Shown: positions 22,595 to 35,437 of the stretch, piece after piece
Numbering within the stretch: the stretch's first letter is position 1
How the letters are laid out: the number at the start of each line of letters is the position of its first letter
Source of the DNA: Scedosporium boydii
Taxonomy: Eukaryota > Ascomycota > Sordariomycetes > Microascales > Microascaceae
DNA: 64,000 nucleotides
Assembly: GCA_002221725.1 (NCBI GenBank)
Contig: NJFT01000080.1
Span: 93,688 to 157,687 of the forward strand
Direction: 5' to 3'
The notes under the pieces: model-generated
Databases searched by the model: none
What the model saw: the letters and a program-made list of their open reading frames with translations, nothing else
What the model was told of the DNA's origin: nothing
Translations under genes and position numbers: made by a program

Positions 22595-23346
22595 TCTTCA
22601 GATTGGATCTCCCCCCTCTGGGATCCAATTGCAAAGGATTTACTGCGCAGGTCAAGAAAATGATGTTGAACAGAGGGAAAATGGAAGGGAAAGAAATCGG
22701 GGCGGGGAAATTAAACGCAGGTGGCTGCGAAATCTAGCGAGGGTGAATTGATGGCAGTCACGACCAGAGCTACTTCGTAGTGTACATCACGATCTCGTAC
22801 TTCGCAGCTCCCCACGCCAAAAATCACCCACGATCCAGCAAACACTCTTTTCTCTGGAAACTTGGTGCTTCGTGACACTAAAACCTGCGTCTGAGCTGAG
22901 AGTGGTGGCAGAAAGCTTGAAGCTAGACTGTAATCGGCATGATGCTCGCTCGATTTGGCTAATCACCGTCGAGCAGGACAGATCCATGACGTCGTCGGCG
23001 TGTGTTTGGAGATTGAGGTCGAGGATAGCTCTTTGTACTATTTTAACATTATAAGGTACATAATATAGTCATAACTGTTAATGGGTACATGTTACCCACT
23101 AGTGTTCAGCTGTCTTGGCTTTGCTGCGCCATCATTAGACTGGATTCAGAAAAGAAGCTCTCCTCGGGTGGCACAATTTGGTCCTTCAAGTAACTTCGTG
23201 TTGTTCCATCTTTCTGGACGGGGTTGGTGGAGCGGTGTCTTAGGGCCTCAGTGACCACCAGGCAAGCGTCTTTGCTCACAAGAGAGGATTGATCATTGAT
23301 ATCTTCAACGACTACCTTGCTTCTGCAAAGATATGCCCCATCTCTT
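22595..23346. other. Intergenic, between ASCH-like gene and channel
   Basis: Holds the presumed promoter of the channel gene (TACTTCGT motif at 22771-22778) and the 3' flank of the ASCH-like gene. An 87-codon minus-strand frame at 23106-23369 overlaps the end of the ASCH-like gene and shows no motif. Confidence 0.4.
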
Positions 23347-23883
23347 TCATCGAATCTTCGTTTGCTCATTCCACTTGAACTCCTCCCCTATTGACTGCGG
23401 TAAACTCACGCAACCCCGCGGCGGCATCTTCATCCCGTGCAAGTCGCGCATGTGCGCCCACGGAATGCCGTCGGGCGCATTAACACTATACACGGACTTG
23501 ATGCGATACGCGAAATCATAGAGGTCCCAGTCTGGGTGCCATTCATTGAACTCTTTGTTTCCAAGTCCATCTTCAGGAAGAGGCGCGATGCCTGGGCCCC
23601 GAGTCACCGCCGCGTCCACTTCACAGATGTGTGTAATGGCAGAGTGAGGCGCCGTGCGGTAGAACCAGATTCGCTTGATGCCGGCCATGTCGTATTTCCT
23701 GTACTCATATGTCTTGGTGCCGTCGATGATTTGCTGCATGTATGGGTCATTAATGGCGAGTATCATGTCTGTTCTAGACGCATTCTTCGATGCGTCGGGG
23801 TTCTTTGTGGCTTCATTCGGTTCCTTGGGAGCAGTTTCAGATTGAGGGTCAAGCTCGGAAGGCTTTACGGGGAGTGGGGCCAT
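23347..23883 (-). CDS. ASCH/PUA-like domain protein
   Basis: Single exon of 178 residues from the ATG at 23883; codons further upstream in frame have no ATG. After a Pro/Glu/Lys-rich N-terminus (about 40 residues), the core begins MILAINDPYMQQIIDGTKTY, then EYRKY. It resembles the start of ASCH domains (K-P-x-Y-...-I-x-x-G-x-K-x-x-E-x-R), a PUA-like RNA-binding fold. A later stretch, PRGCVSLPQSIGEEFKWNEQ, seems to close the fold. Fungal proteins of this kind are uncharacterised; RNA binding is inferred from the fold only. A GTGAGT at 23411-23406 could serve as a donor, giving a shorter C-terminus, but the unspliced end reads better. On the same strand as the channel gene, 750 bases away; no evidence of a functional link. 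Confidence 0.7.
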   Translation of the reverse strand: MAPLPVKPSELDPQSETAPKEPNEATKNPDASKNASRTDMILAINDPYMQQIIDGTKTYEYRKYDMAGIKRIWFYRTAPHSAITHICEVDAAVTRGPGIAPLPEDGLGNKEFNEWHPDWDLYDFAYRIKSVYSVNAPDGIPWAHMRDLHGMKMPPRGCVSLPQSIGEEFKWNEQTKIR

Positions 23884-26800
23884 AGCGGAGGCCAGACCTG
23901 GTCTTGAATGGAGTTGAGCGAGCAGTAAGAAAGGAGTTGGAGGAGTTAGCCGCGATGATGATGAAAAAGAGTAAATTAGCTGTTGCAATTCTGGGCGATG
24001 AACAAACACCTGGAAGAGAGCAGGAATTGCACGTGCATAAGAAGGAGTAACAGCAGGCAGGCAACCACGAGGTAAAACGCGAGTGCGGGATGCGACTCTG
24101 ACAGCGCGTCTTGGCCTATCCAGGTCCTTCTACAGGAGAATTAGCATTGCTTCCTCAAGCTAGTATTCAAGTAGAGCGGTTTCTTCCATAAGTAGCGGCG
24201 CATTGGTTCTGCGATATATACTCCGGTGTGATCGGTGTGTGTGTGTGTCTAGCGAACACCGGGACATTCGATCTACGATCTAACATTTAAACATGTAGGG
24301 CTTCGATCTTGTGACCGATAACTCCATACACTTATGGAATGGGCTTGAGAGTCAGAAAGTGGCTCGATTGGGATAACCGGCTTCGAGGATGCCCTTCGCT
24401 GCTCTATTCGAACCGGATGTTGGTGGCGTCTACCCCTTACACTTTCCCATGCCTTTCGAAGTTAGCACACAATGTCGACTATCATCCATGTTTGGTTGAA
24501 GCCAACGCACATATTCGTTCTCGCATGCTCGCACTAACGAGTTGCCGTTCCAGATTTCGATAAAAAGACGTGTCCCATACCTATAGCTCGGATTGGAATG
24601 TAACCGCATTTGCGAGGCATCATCGAAGGGGGGTGTTAAAACCTACTAGATCATCTCACACTTGAGGTCGGCGAGTTGGATGACCTGGACACCGACGAAT
24701 TTTAGAGAGTGGTGCAGATGGGGTGGTACACTTAATGGAATTTTAAATCATGAAAAGTTGTTCCCATCATCGAAGGGCTCAACTATCTCGCGCCAATTGC
24801 GATAAGCCAATTGCCCTCTTTCTGTGAGCATGAGCTGTGTTGCGTCGGCCATCCCGAAATACCTGCAAAATAGATTTTAGTACACAGGTGTGGTGCCGCT
24901 GATATGCAATGACAACAACTGTGCATGAAGGCACACGCAGCTTTGACGCAGGCGCAAATCCTCTTCGCCTATTCCGTCGCAGCCAAGTCTGAGCATTTCA
25001 CCAAAAAAAGAAGATGGGCGCTTATAAGATTCCTGACTCCAGGAGTCACGGCGCGGACCTACATGCTTTGTACATGCTCGGCCAACGCAAGCAATGACAT
25101 GTTGTCCTGTCTTCTCCCTCTGCTCTCCTGTCCTGTCCGGCCCGTCCGCATGCGCCTGCAGAAGCCAGGAAGTGGGAAAGAAAAGGGGTTAGGCATTTTT
25201 GCTTACTCGTGATGTGAGAAAGCTAAGAGGAACGCAAGCCAGGTTGTTTTCCTCGCCGAAAATAGAAGCCCGACGTATGTAAATCCCTATTGCCAGCTGT
25301 ACTTACATGCTCACGCACATCAATGATCTCAGTTGTGGAAACCGACCTCTCGTTTCTCGGTCTCGGGGTTGGTTTCCAGGCGCGCAATCCCACAATCCCA
25401 TGCGGATGTGGAGTGCACTGGAAGACACGGATCCTGATCCGGTGCTGGGATGACTTGTCTCGGCAGCGCAGGATCAAGCCCCCCGATTTGCAACCTCACC
25501 CAAAAAGGGCGGGGATCGAAATTTCAGTCCGCGCAGAAGACTGGGGGCAGCTGCGATCCACTTTTCTTTTGCCCATTTGTTCCGCTGAGTCGGAGGGCAA
25601 TCTTGGGTCGCCGCAACGGGATGCGGAACGGCTCGGCTTGGGAAAGTCGATGATTGGGGCAGGCCAGTGAATGGGGGTGACAGGGGCTCCGGCAGGTGCG
25701 GTTACATTTGATGCTGCCGCTGTAGTGTACGAAGTAGTGTCGGCGTCGGTGACCGGACACCAAGTGCGAAGGTATCATTAGAGGAAAGGGATGTTCGTGA
25801 TAAATATTTTGACATTTCTGCGTTTTGTGCGTCCGTTGACTCGAATCTCCAGTCCGTCGCTCGTCGATAGCTGATTCGGTGTCGGTGAGGATGCGACAAA
25901 AAGCAATCATCTGCCTCCCGGCCTGCCCGGAGATTTTCATCCTGGGGCGGCTCTCGCTTCCTCTCCATTCCCCAAAGGACAGCCAGGCCGGCGCCGCCCA
26001 GTATTGTCAGCTCTCCCAATGGGGAAATGGAGGTCTGCAAGTCCAGGGTTCTGAAGTCCCATCGCATATCTCATAATGAGGCTAGGCCAAGAGGCAGGCT
26101 GGCCTTTGTTGAGCGGGGACCCCAATGCTGGGAAAATCTCGAAGCAGCAGGGGGAAAAAAGAAAAAAAGTACAATGGAGCAGCAGATTTGTTGAGGATGG
26201 GAGAAGCATTCCCAACTGCACTCTGGATCCTTCTTTCCTTCTGTTCACCGATCCAACATCCAATATTAGTACGAAGTACCTGTGCGTGTTAACCGGGAAG
26301 GAATTCCTTCCCTCCTCGTCAGCTAGATAAGGGAAAGCGAACGAGGAAGGATCGAGCAATGGTTCACATTGGTCCCGACAATTACAACAGTGACATACCA
26401 CCTCAGAAGTCCTTCTCTCAACTTTGACTCTGGTAGGCATGCATCAAGTAATATCGAGGCTTAAATAAGACGGATTTCCGAGTTGGTCACATCCAAAAGT
26501 CGCATTGTTATTGATCGTATTTCATTTGACTCGGGTGCCCTAACTTTGCTCCAAATTCTGCGAATAGCCAAAACTTCACGCATTATCCACTATTGTCCAC
26601 ATTGGTTGAGTGGCTGGCGGGTAGAAAAGACCCCGAGTTCAGCGCCAACTTTTACCGGGAATGAGCTCCACCGAAGTCCGAGAATAGAATTGGAGAATTG
26701 CATGTGACAAGGGAGCCGCTGGGCATCAAGGAAGGAGCCGTGGGGAGTATAATATCACGTCCTTGTAAGATGGGACGATGCAGATATTTTCAAATCCTCA

Positions 26801-29800
26801 AATGGGAAGGGGAGGGTGGTAATACCGGCCTTAGGACTCGAGATTTAATGGACACGATGCCAACGGATTGGGTCAATTCTAAGCGGCCCCCAAAGGATTC
26901 ATCTCGACGCCTGTCATTGATCCCACTGTCCACACGAAGGAGTGGGAGTGTCGTGCTGCTTGCATGCAATATCCGTTTCTGCCTGCCAAAGGGAGTCGGA
27001 GAAAAGGCAGCCAGCAAGCCTCTGTGCAACTGTCCCCCACTCCGCGGCCAGGGTCGCTTTCTCGCTTGATGGCTGTGACAACTTGTCTGGCCCAACAACT
27101 ATCATGAGGAGCCACAGGATGGAAAATGCAATGGAACGTGACAGAGAAAATGTGCAGAAAGTGAGAAGAGAATGATCGGATATGTTAGCCAGGTTGGGGA
27201 GCCGGCCTCTGGATGTCACATTGGCGGGCTAGCGATGTCGGCAATGGATTCGCCTGTCAATATTAGTTTACGCAGATGGATACACTTAGGCAGCCTCATC
27301 CGAAGTTTCGGATCTTTCTCGACTAAGGCCAGGCTGCCCTTGCTCGGATGACGAGCGGGCAGGATCGCAAGCCTCGCTCTAACGCTAAGGCGACCGCCTG
27401 CCTGCCCGTGCTTGTCAAACCTTGGATTTGGCGGCTGTCATCGGTCGCATCAACACGGCCTCGATGGGCTGCTAAGTGCGCTGCGATAGGGCAGAGACAA
27501 CTAAAACTAACGGCAGTGTGACTGCCTGCATGCAATAATGGCAAGATTCAAGATCGACGACCTCGATTTTAACCCACTCGGGTGAAGTTCTATCATGATC
27601 TCGCGAGCTTAATTCTTAAACTTCTTGTCTGGGTTGCCGCCTGGCCTGGTCTCGCTAGGCTAGACCTCAAGTGGCGAAGATGGGCTAGGCCTCCTTAGTC
27701 GACCGTGCCCGCCACCGATGACTGCATCCATTCCACTGGCTCGGCCGACTTTGACCCGCGTCAGATGGCGAGCAAATTGGGGCTGGGGACCCAGTTCGCA
27801 TCGATAGAGGCCGCTTATGTGGGGAACAGGCGAGAGTGACGGAACCAGACCCAGGCCAGTCCAACCAGTTGGTTAAAAAAAAGTGAAACAGCTCAGCTTC
27901 ACTTTCCATTCGCATAACGGTAGGCAACAGCGCTAAGCCAGGCAGGCCTCGTCGAGGAGCGGAAGAAAATCCGGAAAAATCTTCAGCTTTCGAATGGGGG
28001 AGGGAAACGGTTGATGTGCTATTGAATTTATCGACTCACCCACCGACCGGCGGGACGGACCTGGCAGGGATTCGCTTATTGTGACTGGGGCGGACGGGAC
28101 ACGATCGTGGGCAAAATGCGTGAACAAGGGGGTTAGGCAGCAGGGCGGCGTTGGTGAAAGATGCTGCATTAGATCCATTTTCATTGAACGAAGCTCTGCA
28201 TTGTGCTTTGTGCTTGGGATCAAATCCCAGCTTTTCCCATCAGTGTCTGTATGGATGATCTCGCATCCTTGTCCAATGCTCCGCTGGGAAAATAAAAAGT
28301 ACTACCTCCGTACAAGTAGCACAGCAGCACCCGCGAAGTATTGTTTGATTCATGGTTCCGTTCCTTCAACTGATTTGCCGGGCATTCCAGTGAGACGTCC
28401 GACCGACAGGAAACAGACGTGGCTCTCTCTCGATACCATCCATTGAGGTTCTTCTCACCGCCTCCACTCCACTGGCGACCACCCCGGCCGGCCAGCCAGG
28501 CGGATGCCTTGCGCTAGTCAACCACACCCATTGATCGGCCGCTTCCCATCCCAATCGTGGTACACTACAAGAAGACACCCTTTTCCTACCCGACCTCTCT
28601 CGTTCATACAGCATCGTAACCCTTCTCATCTCTCTCTCTTTCTCTCTGCCCTTTTTGCCCCCTCTATCAGTTCTGCTTTCGCCATCGACTCGTTGCCAGG
28701 AGTCCAGCTATCATCCTCATCTCCAGCTAGCATCGAATGTCTTATATGTGCGTGCTAAACAGGTTGTCTCACATCTGACTTAACATCGCCGACACTACCA
28801 AGCTGCTTTCGCCTCAAATTTATATCGAAATCTATCTTTTCGCCCTCCCCCGAGTCGAACCTTTCTTCTCCATCCCGACCACAGCCTCCTAACCTAACAG
28901 CTTCATTATCGAACAACAAAATTACACACCCTTCGATCCCTCTGTACTCAACCGCTCCGCTACCGCTTTCTGTAACCTCGTCTTATCATTAACAGTCTCA
29001 CCTATCTGATACCTTGTAAAAGTGAGTCTAAGCTTTGTTTCGAGACATGCTAATTTCTTCCCCGATATTCCCATGTTCCCATGATGTGGGAATCTTCAAT
29101 CGTCCCCCTTCCCGGCTTCCGTCAGCAACAGTGTTGCTGTCCTTTTGTGTAGCACCAAGGTGCAGCTGATTTCCCCCCTTCCACAAACATTTGTCCCATA
29201 TACCCCCTGTTTATTTCTTTCTCGTTTCTGCTTCCCTTCCCTGTACAGCCACGGCCCCCTTGTCAAGAGGCACACTATCCGCGGGCCCCCACTGCAAGAA
29301 CATTCCGCCTTCCATACTCCATTTGATCCTTGGATCCTTGAATCCTTGGGTGTTGCCTATTGAACGGCCCTGTACCAATCGGGATGTAATTCTGGCGCCC
29401 TCCACGCCAGTTCTACCCACCCACTTGGACCAACAAAGGCATCACCTAGCCCATTCAGGACCAATCCTCACGAAGGTCTGCCCACTCCATACTAGCGGCC
29501 TGACCAGCTGCTGACCAGCGATGTTGTTCCTGGGGCTTTCCGCATGTACGCATGTACCGAAATCTTCGGCTGTGCAAGTACAATTTGAATTGTATCACGG
29601 TCCCATGACATAAGGAAGGGTACAAAAGGTACCAGACGTTGTACCTCCTGTCCAGCTTCCCGACGACGGGCAACCGCGACGTGCAAGTGCAAGTACAAGT
29701 GTAGCAACGAAGTATCACAACGGGCAGCGGCTCATCGACTCAGAGGCTCGGTGGCTCAGTGGCTTGCTTCTGCATTTGACCCTCTCCAGCATCACATGGA

Positions 29801-30567
29801 AGACTTGGATTGGGCCTGGCCAGACCCATTGAGCTGGTGCTCTCCCTCGTCGCTTCCCCAACCTGACCTCCCTCCCAAGTTGCGGCTGCACTTTACGATT
29901 TTTCTTTTCTCTATTTCCGTGGACCTGCTCAATTTTGAAGGTGTCCAGTGAATTCCAACCTTTTTTGGTTGGTCCGGTCTGTACCCTTGGTTGATGTATC
30001 TTGTATCTTCCACCCCGCCCAAAGTGAGCTGTTGTTAGGTACTGCCCCCTTCATCAACCACCACCGCCACCACCCAGCTGGAACTATCGTGACGTTTCAA
30101 GAGCCTTGCGAGGATACGAGTGCTTTCTATTTCCCTCAACTCATCACTTGGATTCATTGTCTCCTTGGCGGTTTGTTGGATGGGAGTTTGTATTTTCTTG
30201 TTTCATGATTTTGTTTCCCTTCATATCCACTCTCCAGATAGCAAACCTCCTGAGCGAACGTGGACCTAGTGGGCCGTGTCATCGTGAAACCCTCAACTGC
30301 CCGGCCCCGGGACTTGGGAACTGAGTGGCCATTTCTTGGTAATGCTGGCCGTCATCGGTCATCTGAGCATTTCTTGTTCCTGGCCGTTGTATCGTGTCCC
30401 CGTTTGTGCTTTGTGCGCCTAAGGCCTCAGTCTGACTCGCTTATATTCCTATTGATGCTCCTGCCCGTTTTCTTATTTAAACCCTCATCAACCGCGCCAC
30501 CGCACACCTTACCTCACTTCATTTCTTCACTTCCCTCTCCTGCGCTCTGCTCCCGACTCAGTCACTA
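23884..30567. other. 6.7 kb gene-poor spacer; distal part may be ATPase leader
   Basis: No coding sequence I can support on either strand. Contents are a (GT)n run near 24236-24248, TACTTCGT/ACGAAGTA motifs at 25729, 26271 and 29707, and C/T-rich DNA at about 28590-28680 and 28850-29000. The distal 2 kb is pyrimidine-rich and contains splice-like strings: GTGAGTCTAAG near 29024, and CTCCAGATAG just before 30240. It could be a long, spliced untranslated leader of the ATPase gene at 30568; that is an inference. Confidence 0.4.
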
Positions 30568-33500
30568 ATGGATCCCCAGACAAGCGAGATGGAGGCACAG
30601 GATAACTCCTGCCGGCGAACTGACGCCACTCCCAAGCCAGAGTCTACCACTGACTCAACCATTGTGAGCTCTGAAAAAGCCACGTCTAAGAAGCAGGCTG
30701 AGTCCGACTCTAAGATGGTCGATCGCAAAGACGATGGCAAGGAGACGATAAAACATAACCACCACACAAAGAAGAACAGCAAGACGCAGAAGAAGGCGAA
30801 GAAGGCGAAGAAGACCAAGGTTGTCGAATCCGACTCCTCCGATTCTGACTCGGATTCCGATGCTTCGACATTTTCCGATGACAGCGACGATGATAGCGAT
30901 GCGTCGGACTCTGACTCCGATGAAGAGGTGACGAGAAAGAAATCGAAGAGGGCGGCCAAGAAGGGATCTAGCAGGCACAAGGATAAAAAGGCTGCTAAAT
31001 CCAAGAAGAAGAAGAAGAGAAGGAAGTCCAAGAAGGCTCAAGCCTCAGACTCCGATTCCGATTCCGACTCTGACTCCGAGGCTGCGGGCGATAGGGAGGG
31101 GGACGATGACAACAGTGCCGAGACAGATGAGAGCAACGAAACTGATGAGACGGAAGAGTCAAATGGCTCCGAGTTGGATAACAACCGACAGAACCAGCAA
31201 GATCTCCGTCTTCAGCAACAACAGCTCCAACAACAGCAGCTTCAACTCCAGCAGCAGCTCCAGCAGCAGCTCCAGCAACTGCAGCTGCAGCGATTCAACC
31301 AACCTTCCCTCTATCCTCTGCAGCTAGGTTTGTTTGACATGGGCCACGGAATCAACAACGCTTTCCCCAACCAACCCGCGTTGCATAATCAGGCAACCCC
31401 TGGGCAACTGGGCGGTATCCCTCCCTTCCGCGGTAACGGCCGTCCCGGCGGTAGACTTCCTCTCCCCCACGAAGACGGGAGGAGGAGGAGAGAGACTGGA
31501 AAGAAGAACTCGGGCAAATCTTCCAAGAATGGCCGCATGGACTACAAGCGGGTCGATCAAGTATGGGACAGCTCGATTCACAACTACAAGCTCCAGGATA
31601 CTGCCGAGACGACCGTGGATCCGAAGTACAAGGGCTATCTCTTCCACGTTCGGCGTACGTTTGACTGGGAGGGCAAGTATAAGTCGACCTATGTTGATAT
31701 CAAGAGTAAGGTCCTCCGCGATTGCCTGCAGGATGTCATGGGTCACATTAAGGGCGTCAGCTTGGTTGAAGAAACCCCCAAGCTCGACCCCAATATCCTG
31801 TTCCTGTATCTTGAAGACATGCGCGCGCACGTGAAGAAGCTCAAGAAGGCGAAGCCATCGGGATCGACTAAGAAGGAACGCAAGAGGGATCAGAAGCGTA
31901 ACGAGACAAGGCGTCGTCAACTCAAGACTTTGGTTAAGTACCTCGATCATGATTATGCGGAAGTTAAGAAGAGGTAAGATTCCTTCAGGTCACAGTTTTA
32001 AGTGAGGTGGGATTCGAGATGCTAACTACTAAAAATTTTTCAGCCTCTATCCAATGCTCGAGAACGGCCTCATCACCTTCGACTTGATTTGGGCTCTATG
32101 GAAGCCCGGCACTCTGGTTTACACTGCGACCTACGGATGCCACGATGAGCCTAGGGTCTTCAAGGTCGACATGGCAGAGAAGCACTACTCGATGGCCCGG
32201 GGCGACTTTTACTGGGTCGAAGGAAAGGTAAGGAGACAGCCACTTATATCTCTAGGTTTATTCTCGAGCTAATCCGAACATTTCATAGTATTTTGAGTAC
32301 GACGGCAAGAAGTTCGGTCATGGAAGCATGTCCGTCGATATCCCCGACTTCCAGGGCGCCCGAAAGATCACCGCTCTTCCTTGCTACCCTCTGAGCTACC
32401 ATAAGAACGAGACAGAGCTCCGCAAGACCCTCGTTGAGCGAGGCAAGAAGTTCGTACGACTCAGTGGTGTCCATTACAAGAACCACCAGGGCATGGCGTA
32501 CTTCAAGAAGAAGAAGGCGGTAGTAAAGGTGAACATCAACGGGCGCGTCATGGTTGACCCGGCCATCCACCGGCGAATTAACCCCAACTACCCCATCTCA
32601 ATCGTCCGCCCCAGAGACCACGATCTCTCCGACGACGACGAGGATTCCGACGAGGAGAATGGTAGTTGCTGTTGCGGTGGTGGGTCGGAGAGCGAAAGTG
32701 ACACCGGCTCTATCAGTGAAAGCTCGACGTCGCAGCCGGAAGGACGGAGGTCCAAGTATGTGACAAAGTTCATCGAGGATAAAGACGGAAACGTTCGTGC
32801 CGTCAGAGTTCGCAGGGGTGATTCCGACGATGAGAGGGCGGAGAACCTTGATACCGTGCAGAGCAAGGATAAAGAATCCAGCAAGGGTAACAACGCCAAG
32901 GATGACGCCGAGGATGCCAAGGAGGAGAAGCCGGCGACTCCGGAGTTCTCGGATGAGGAGTACTTGATTGCGTCGCCCGTCGTGCTGGGTTTCGCCTTTT
33001 CGGAGAAGCTCTGGCTCGAGTTCACGGTTTCCGGCATCAAGGAGATTCAGTGGAATGATAGCGCCTACGACTCGCTTGTTCTTGAGCCGAAGACGAAGGA
33101 CATTGTCAAGGTATGTAGGAAACGAAGCTTTCTTGGAACTCGTTTTTTTCTTTTTTGCTAACGCCTGTGGCAGGCTCTGGTCGAGTCGCACAAGTACCAT
33201 GCTGCGGAGAGCATCGACGATGTGATTCAGGGCAAGGGCAAGGGTCTTGTTGGTAAGTTAAATCTCGCGAAGAGTGGGGATTCGGTGAGCCAAGTTGCTA
33301 ATTCCGTTGTGTTTTTCTAGCCGTCCTTCACGGACCTCCCGGCACTGGCAAGACCTTGACCGCCGAGGGTATCAGCGAGCTGCTCAAATGCCCTCTGTAC
33401 ATGGCCTCCGCCGGAGAGCTTGGCACGGACTCGAGATACTTGGAATCCGAGCTCCAGAAGATTCTCGACATCTGCCATGCCTGGGGCGCCATCCTTCTCC

Positions 33501-34051
33501 TTGATGAGGCTGATGTGTTCCTCGAGAAGCGCAACATGCATGACATCCACCGCAATGCCCTTGTTAGCATTTTCCTGCGACAGCTGGAATACTTCCAGGG
33601 TATTCTGTTCCTAACCACAAACCGTGTCGAGGTATGTTTTTTCCTCCAATTCGTTCACTTGCCGTGAAGAAACCCCATGTCAACTAACAGTCTTCTTCTC
33701 TAGACATTTGATGACGCCTTCCAATCACGTATCCACATTGCCCTCCGCTACGACTCGCTCGACCAAAAGGCCAAGAAGAAGATTTTCAAGATATTCATCG
33801 AGCGTGTCAGAGTCCTCGAAAAGATTGACCTCATGCCCTTCTCCGAGGAGGACTACACGGATCTTGCCAAGCACGACCTCAACGGCCGGCAGATCAAGAA
33901 CACGGTCCGCACGGCGCAGGCTTTGGCGGTCAATCGCGGCGAGCCCCTCAGCATGAAGCACATTCGCCAGGTGCTCGACGTGCTGAAGAGCTTCGACCGG
34001 GACTTGAAGGGGGGAACTGGGTACCAGGAAGCCATGAGGAGCTACTTCTAA
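30568..34051 (+). CDS. DUF7025/AAA+ ATPase with low-complexity N-terminus
   Basis: Six exons (30568-31973, 32044-32227, 32289-33110, 33174-33252, 33321-33631, 33704-34051) join to 1049 residues; introns are 61-72 nt with GTAAGN/GTATGT donors. The N-terminal third alternates Lys-rich blocks with Asp/Ser runs (DSDSDSDSD at about 90-97 and 165-170) and a Gln-rich coil (about 208-240), so it is likely disordered and possibly nuclear. A middle domain (about 340-620; PMLENGLITFDLIWALWKPG near its centre) matches the fungal DUF7025 region found before such ATPases. A run of three Cys (SCCCGGG) lies near 656. The AAA module has Walker A GPPGTGKT at 835-842 and Walker B ILLLDEAD at 888-895, then sensor-1 TTNR and an arginine-containing QSRIHIALRY. 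The family is abundant in filamentous fungi, with unknown substrates. It converges on the gene at 35438. Confidence 0.93.
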
Positions 34052-35437
34052 GCTGTCTTGGCAGGCCCTTTTCTCTTCGCCTCTCTCACCTAGGTGCAAG
34101 CCCGCCGTTTCCTTCTCAGGTAGTGAAATTGGAACAGGCTCTTTTTTTTCTTCCGTGTGTTGTTGTATGTAGAAAACATGGCTGGGGTCGGGAAGGGGGT
34201 TAGAACCGGTTCTTCTTCTTTCATGGATTCATGTGTACTTGTCGCCCATTTCATGAGTTGGTTTCTTTTCCTTCTTCTCTAGTCGACATGATTCCCACTA
34301 TGTAAATGATTCTACGAGGCTTTCTTAAATATTCTCTCTGTTGAGCTTGTCTCGCGTGTGTTGCATTTTTTGTTATCCTTTTTGAATACTCTTTCCGTAG
34401 GATTATTTGGAAGCGTTTTAAGATAGAAAAAAAAGGCGAAAAAAAAAAAAAGGTTGCCAAAGTCCCTTACCAGTTTCGAACCAACAGTGTCTCTGAGCGT
34501 CGCTCTCCGCCTCAACTCCGCCCTCCAGCCTCGAGACATTACAACCTCAATAGAGCCCTGGCAAGAGAATCCCCGGCGCGGAAGAGGAAAGGAGTACGTC
34601 TAGTATAATATACCTGAAACCAACACCAGCAAAAAAAGAAATTCCCACTTCTCCCTCCCAATTCCCAGATTTCCCTTTCCCTTTCCCATTTCCTCCACGA
34701 CTCATGGTTTGACCAGACCGGGTTCCACGCCGGCGCCTTGCGGAAGTAGTTTAGAAGCAGTGCGTCACCGCTCGACCACTTGAGCTTCCACGAGTCGTTG
34801 AGAATCCAGAGCCAAAATTTCATCTATAACGCATGGGCCAACAATCACCAATACTCTGGAGGAAGGTGCTTTCCAAACGAGCTTGTACTGGTCGGTTTAT
34901 CCGTTCCCTACTCTGCCGCCCATCAAGTGGCCCGTGTTCAGCGTCTCCAACGAGCTCATTAGCGTATCCCATTTCATAGACAGACCGCTTAACATTGACA
35001 CCCATCTGGCATGCCTTTTTTCAGCACCAAGAGACGAAATTGAATTGGAAATGGCCATCGGAGCGTTAACGAAACACTGAATGAAATCGAAGACATCATT
35101 CCTTCATTTAAAGTGTGATATTCCATAATCTTGATTCCATCTAGTCTACGTACATCCGATCTTTCCCTCCCGAATCAACTTCCCCGGATCTAAAATCACG
35201 GGGCAGGAAAAAAAAATGCAGAACGCCTGTTTCGATCCCTTGGATAAGCCATGTCTGAAGTGAAAGGAAAACAAGCAGAGAGAGTGAGAGGTAACAGATA
35301 ACCCACTCGCTCCCAGCTTTTTGGTATCGTATATGAACGCGGAACTCCATAACTCCGTCTCCACTCATATCCAAGATGAACATAGATAAAAAGAAACATG
35401 ATGATAACAATAGAGGCATAGAGAGAGAGAGAGAGCG
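34052..35437. other. Intergenic, convergent 3' ends
   Basis: T-rich 3' flank of the ATPase gene, an A-rich block (about 34427-34451), and a (GA)n run of about 14 bases at 35421-35434 abutting the stop of the opposite gene. No supported gene. Confidence 0.4.

Noticed and set aside
23106..23369. 87-codon minus-strand frame overlapping the ASCH-like gene end
   Set aside because: Considered as a spliced continuation, but the available donor and acceptor are out of phase with this frame.
24385..24430. GGTTCGAA string on the minus strand
   Set aside because: No pairing T-stem or cloverleaf around it.
34455..34530. B-box-like GGTTCGAAACT on the minus strand followed by a T-run
   Set aside because: Looks like a Pol III promoter piece and terminator, but no acceptor or anticodon stem forms, so it is not a tRNA gene.
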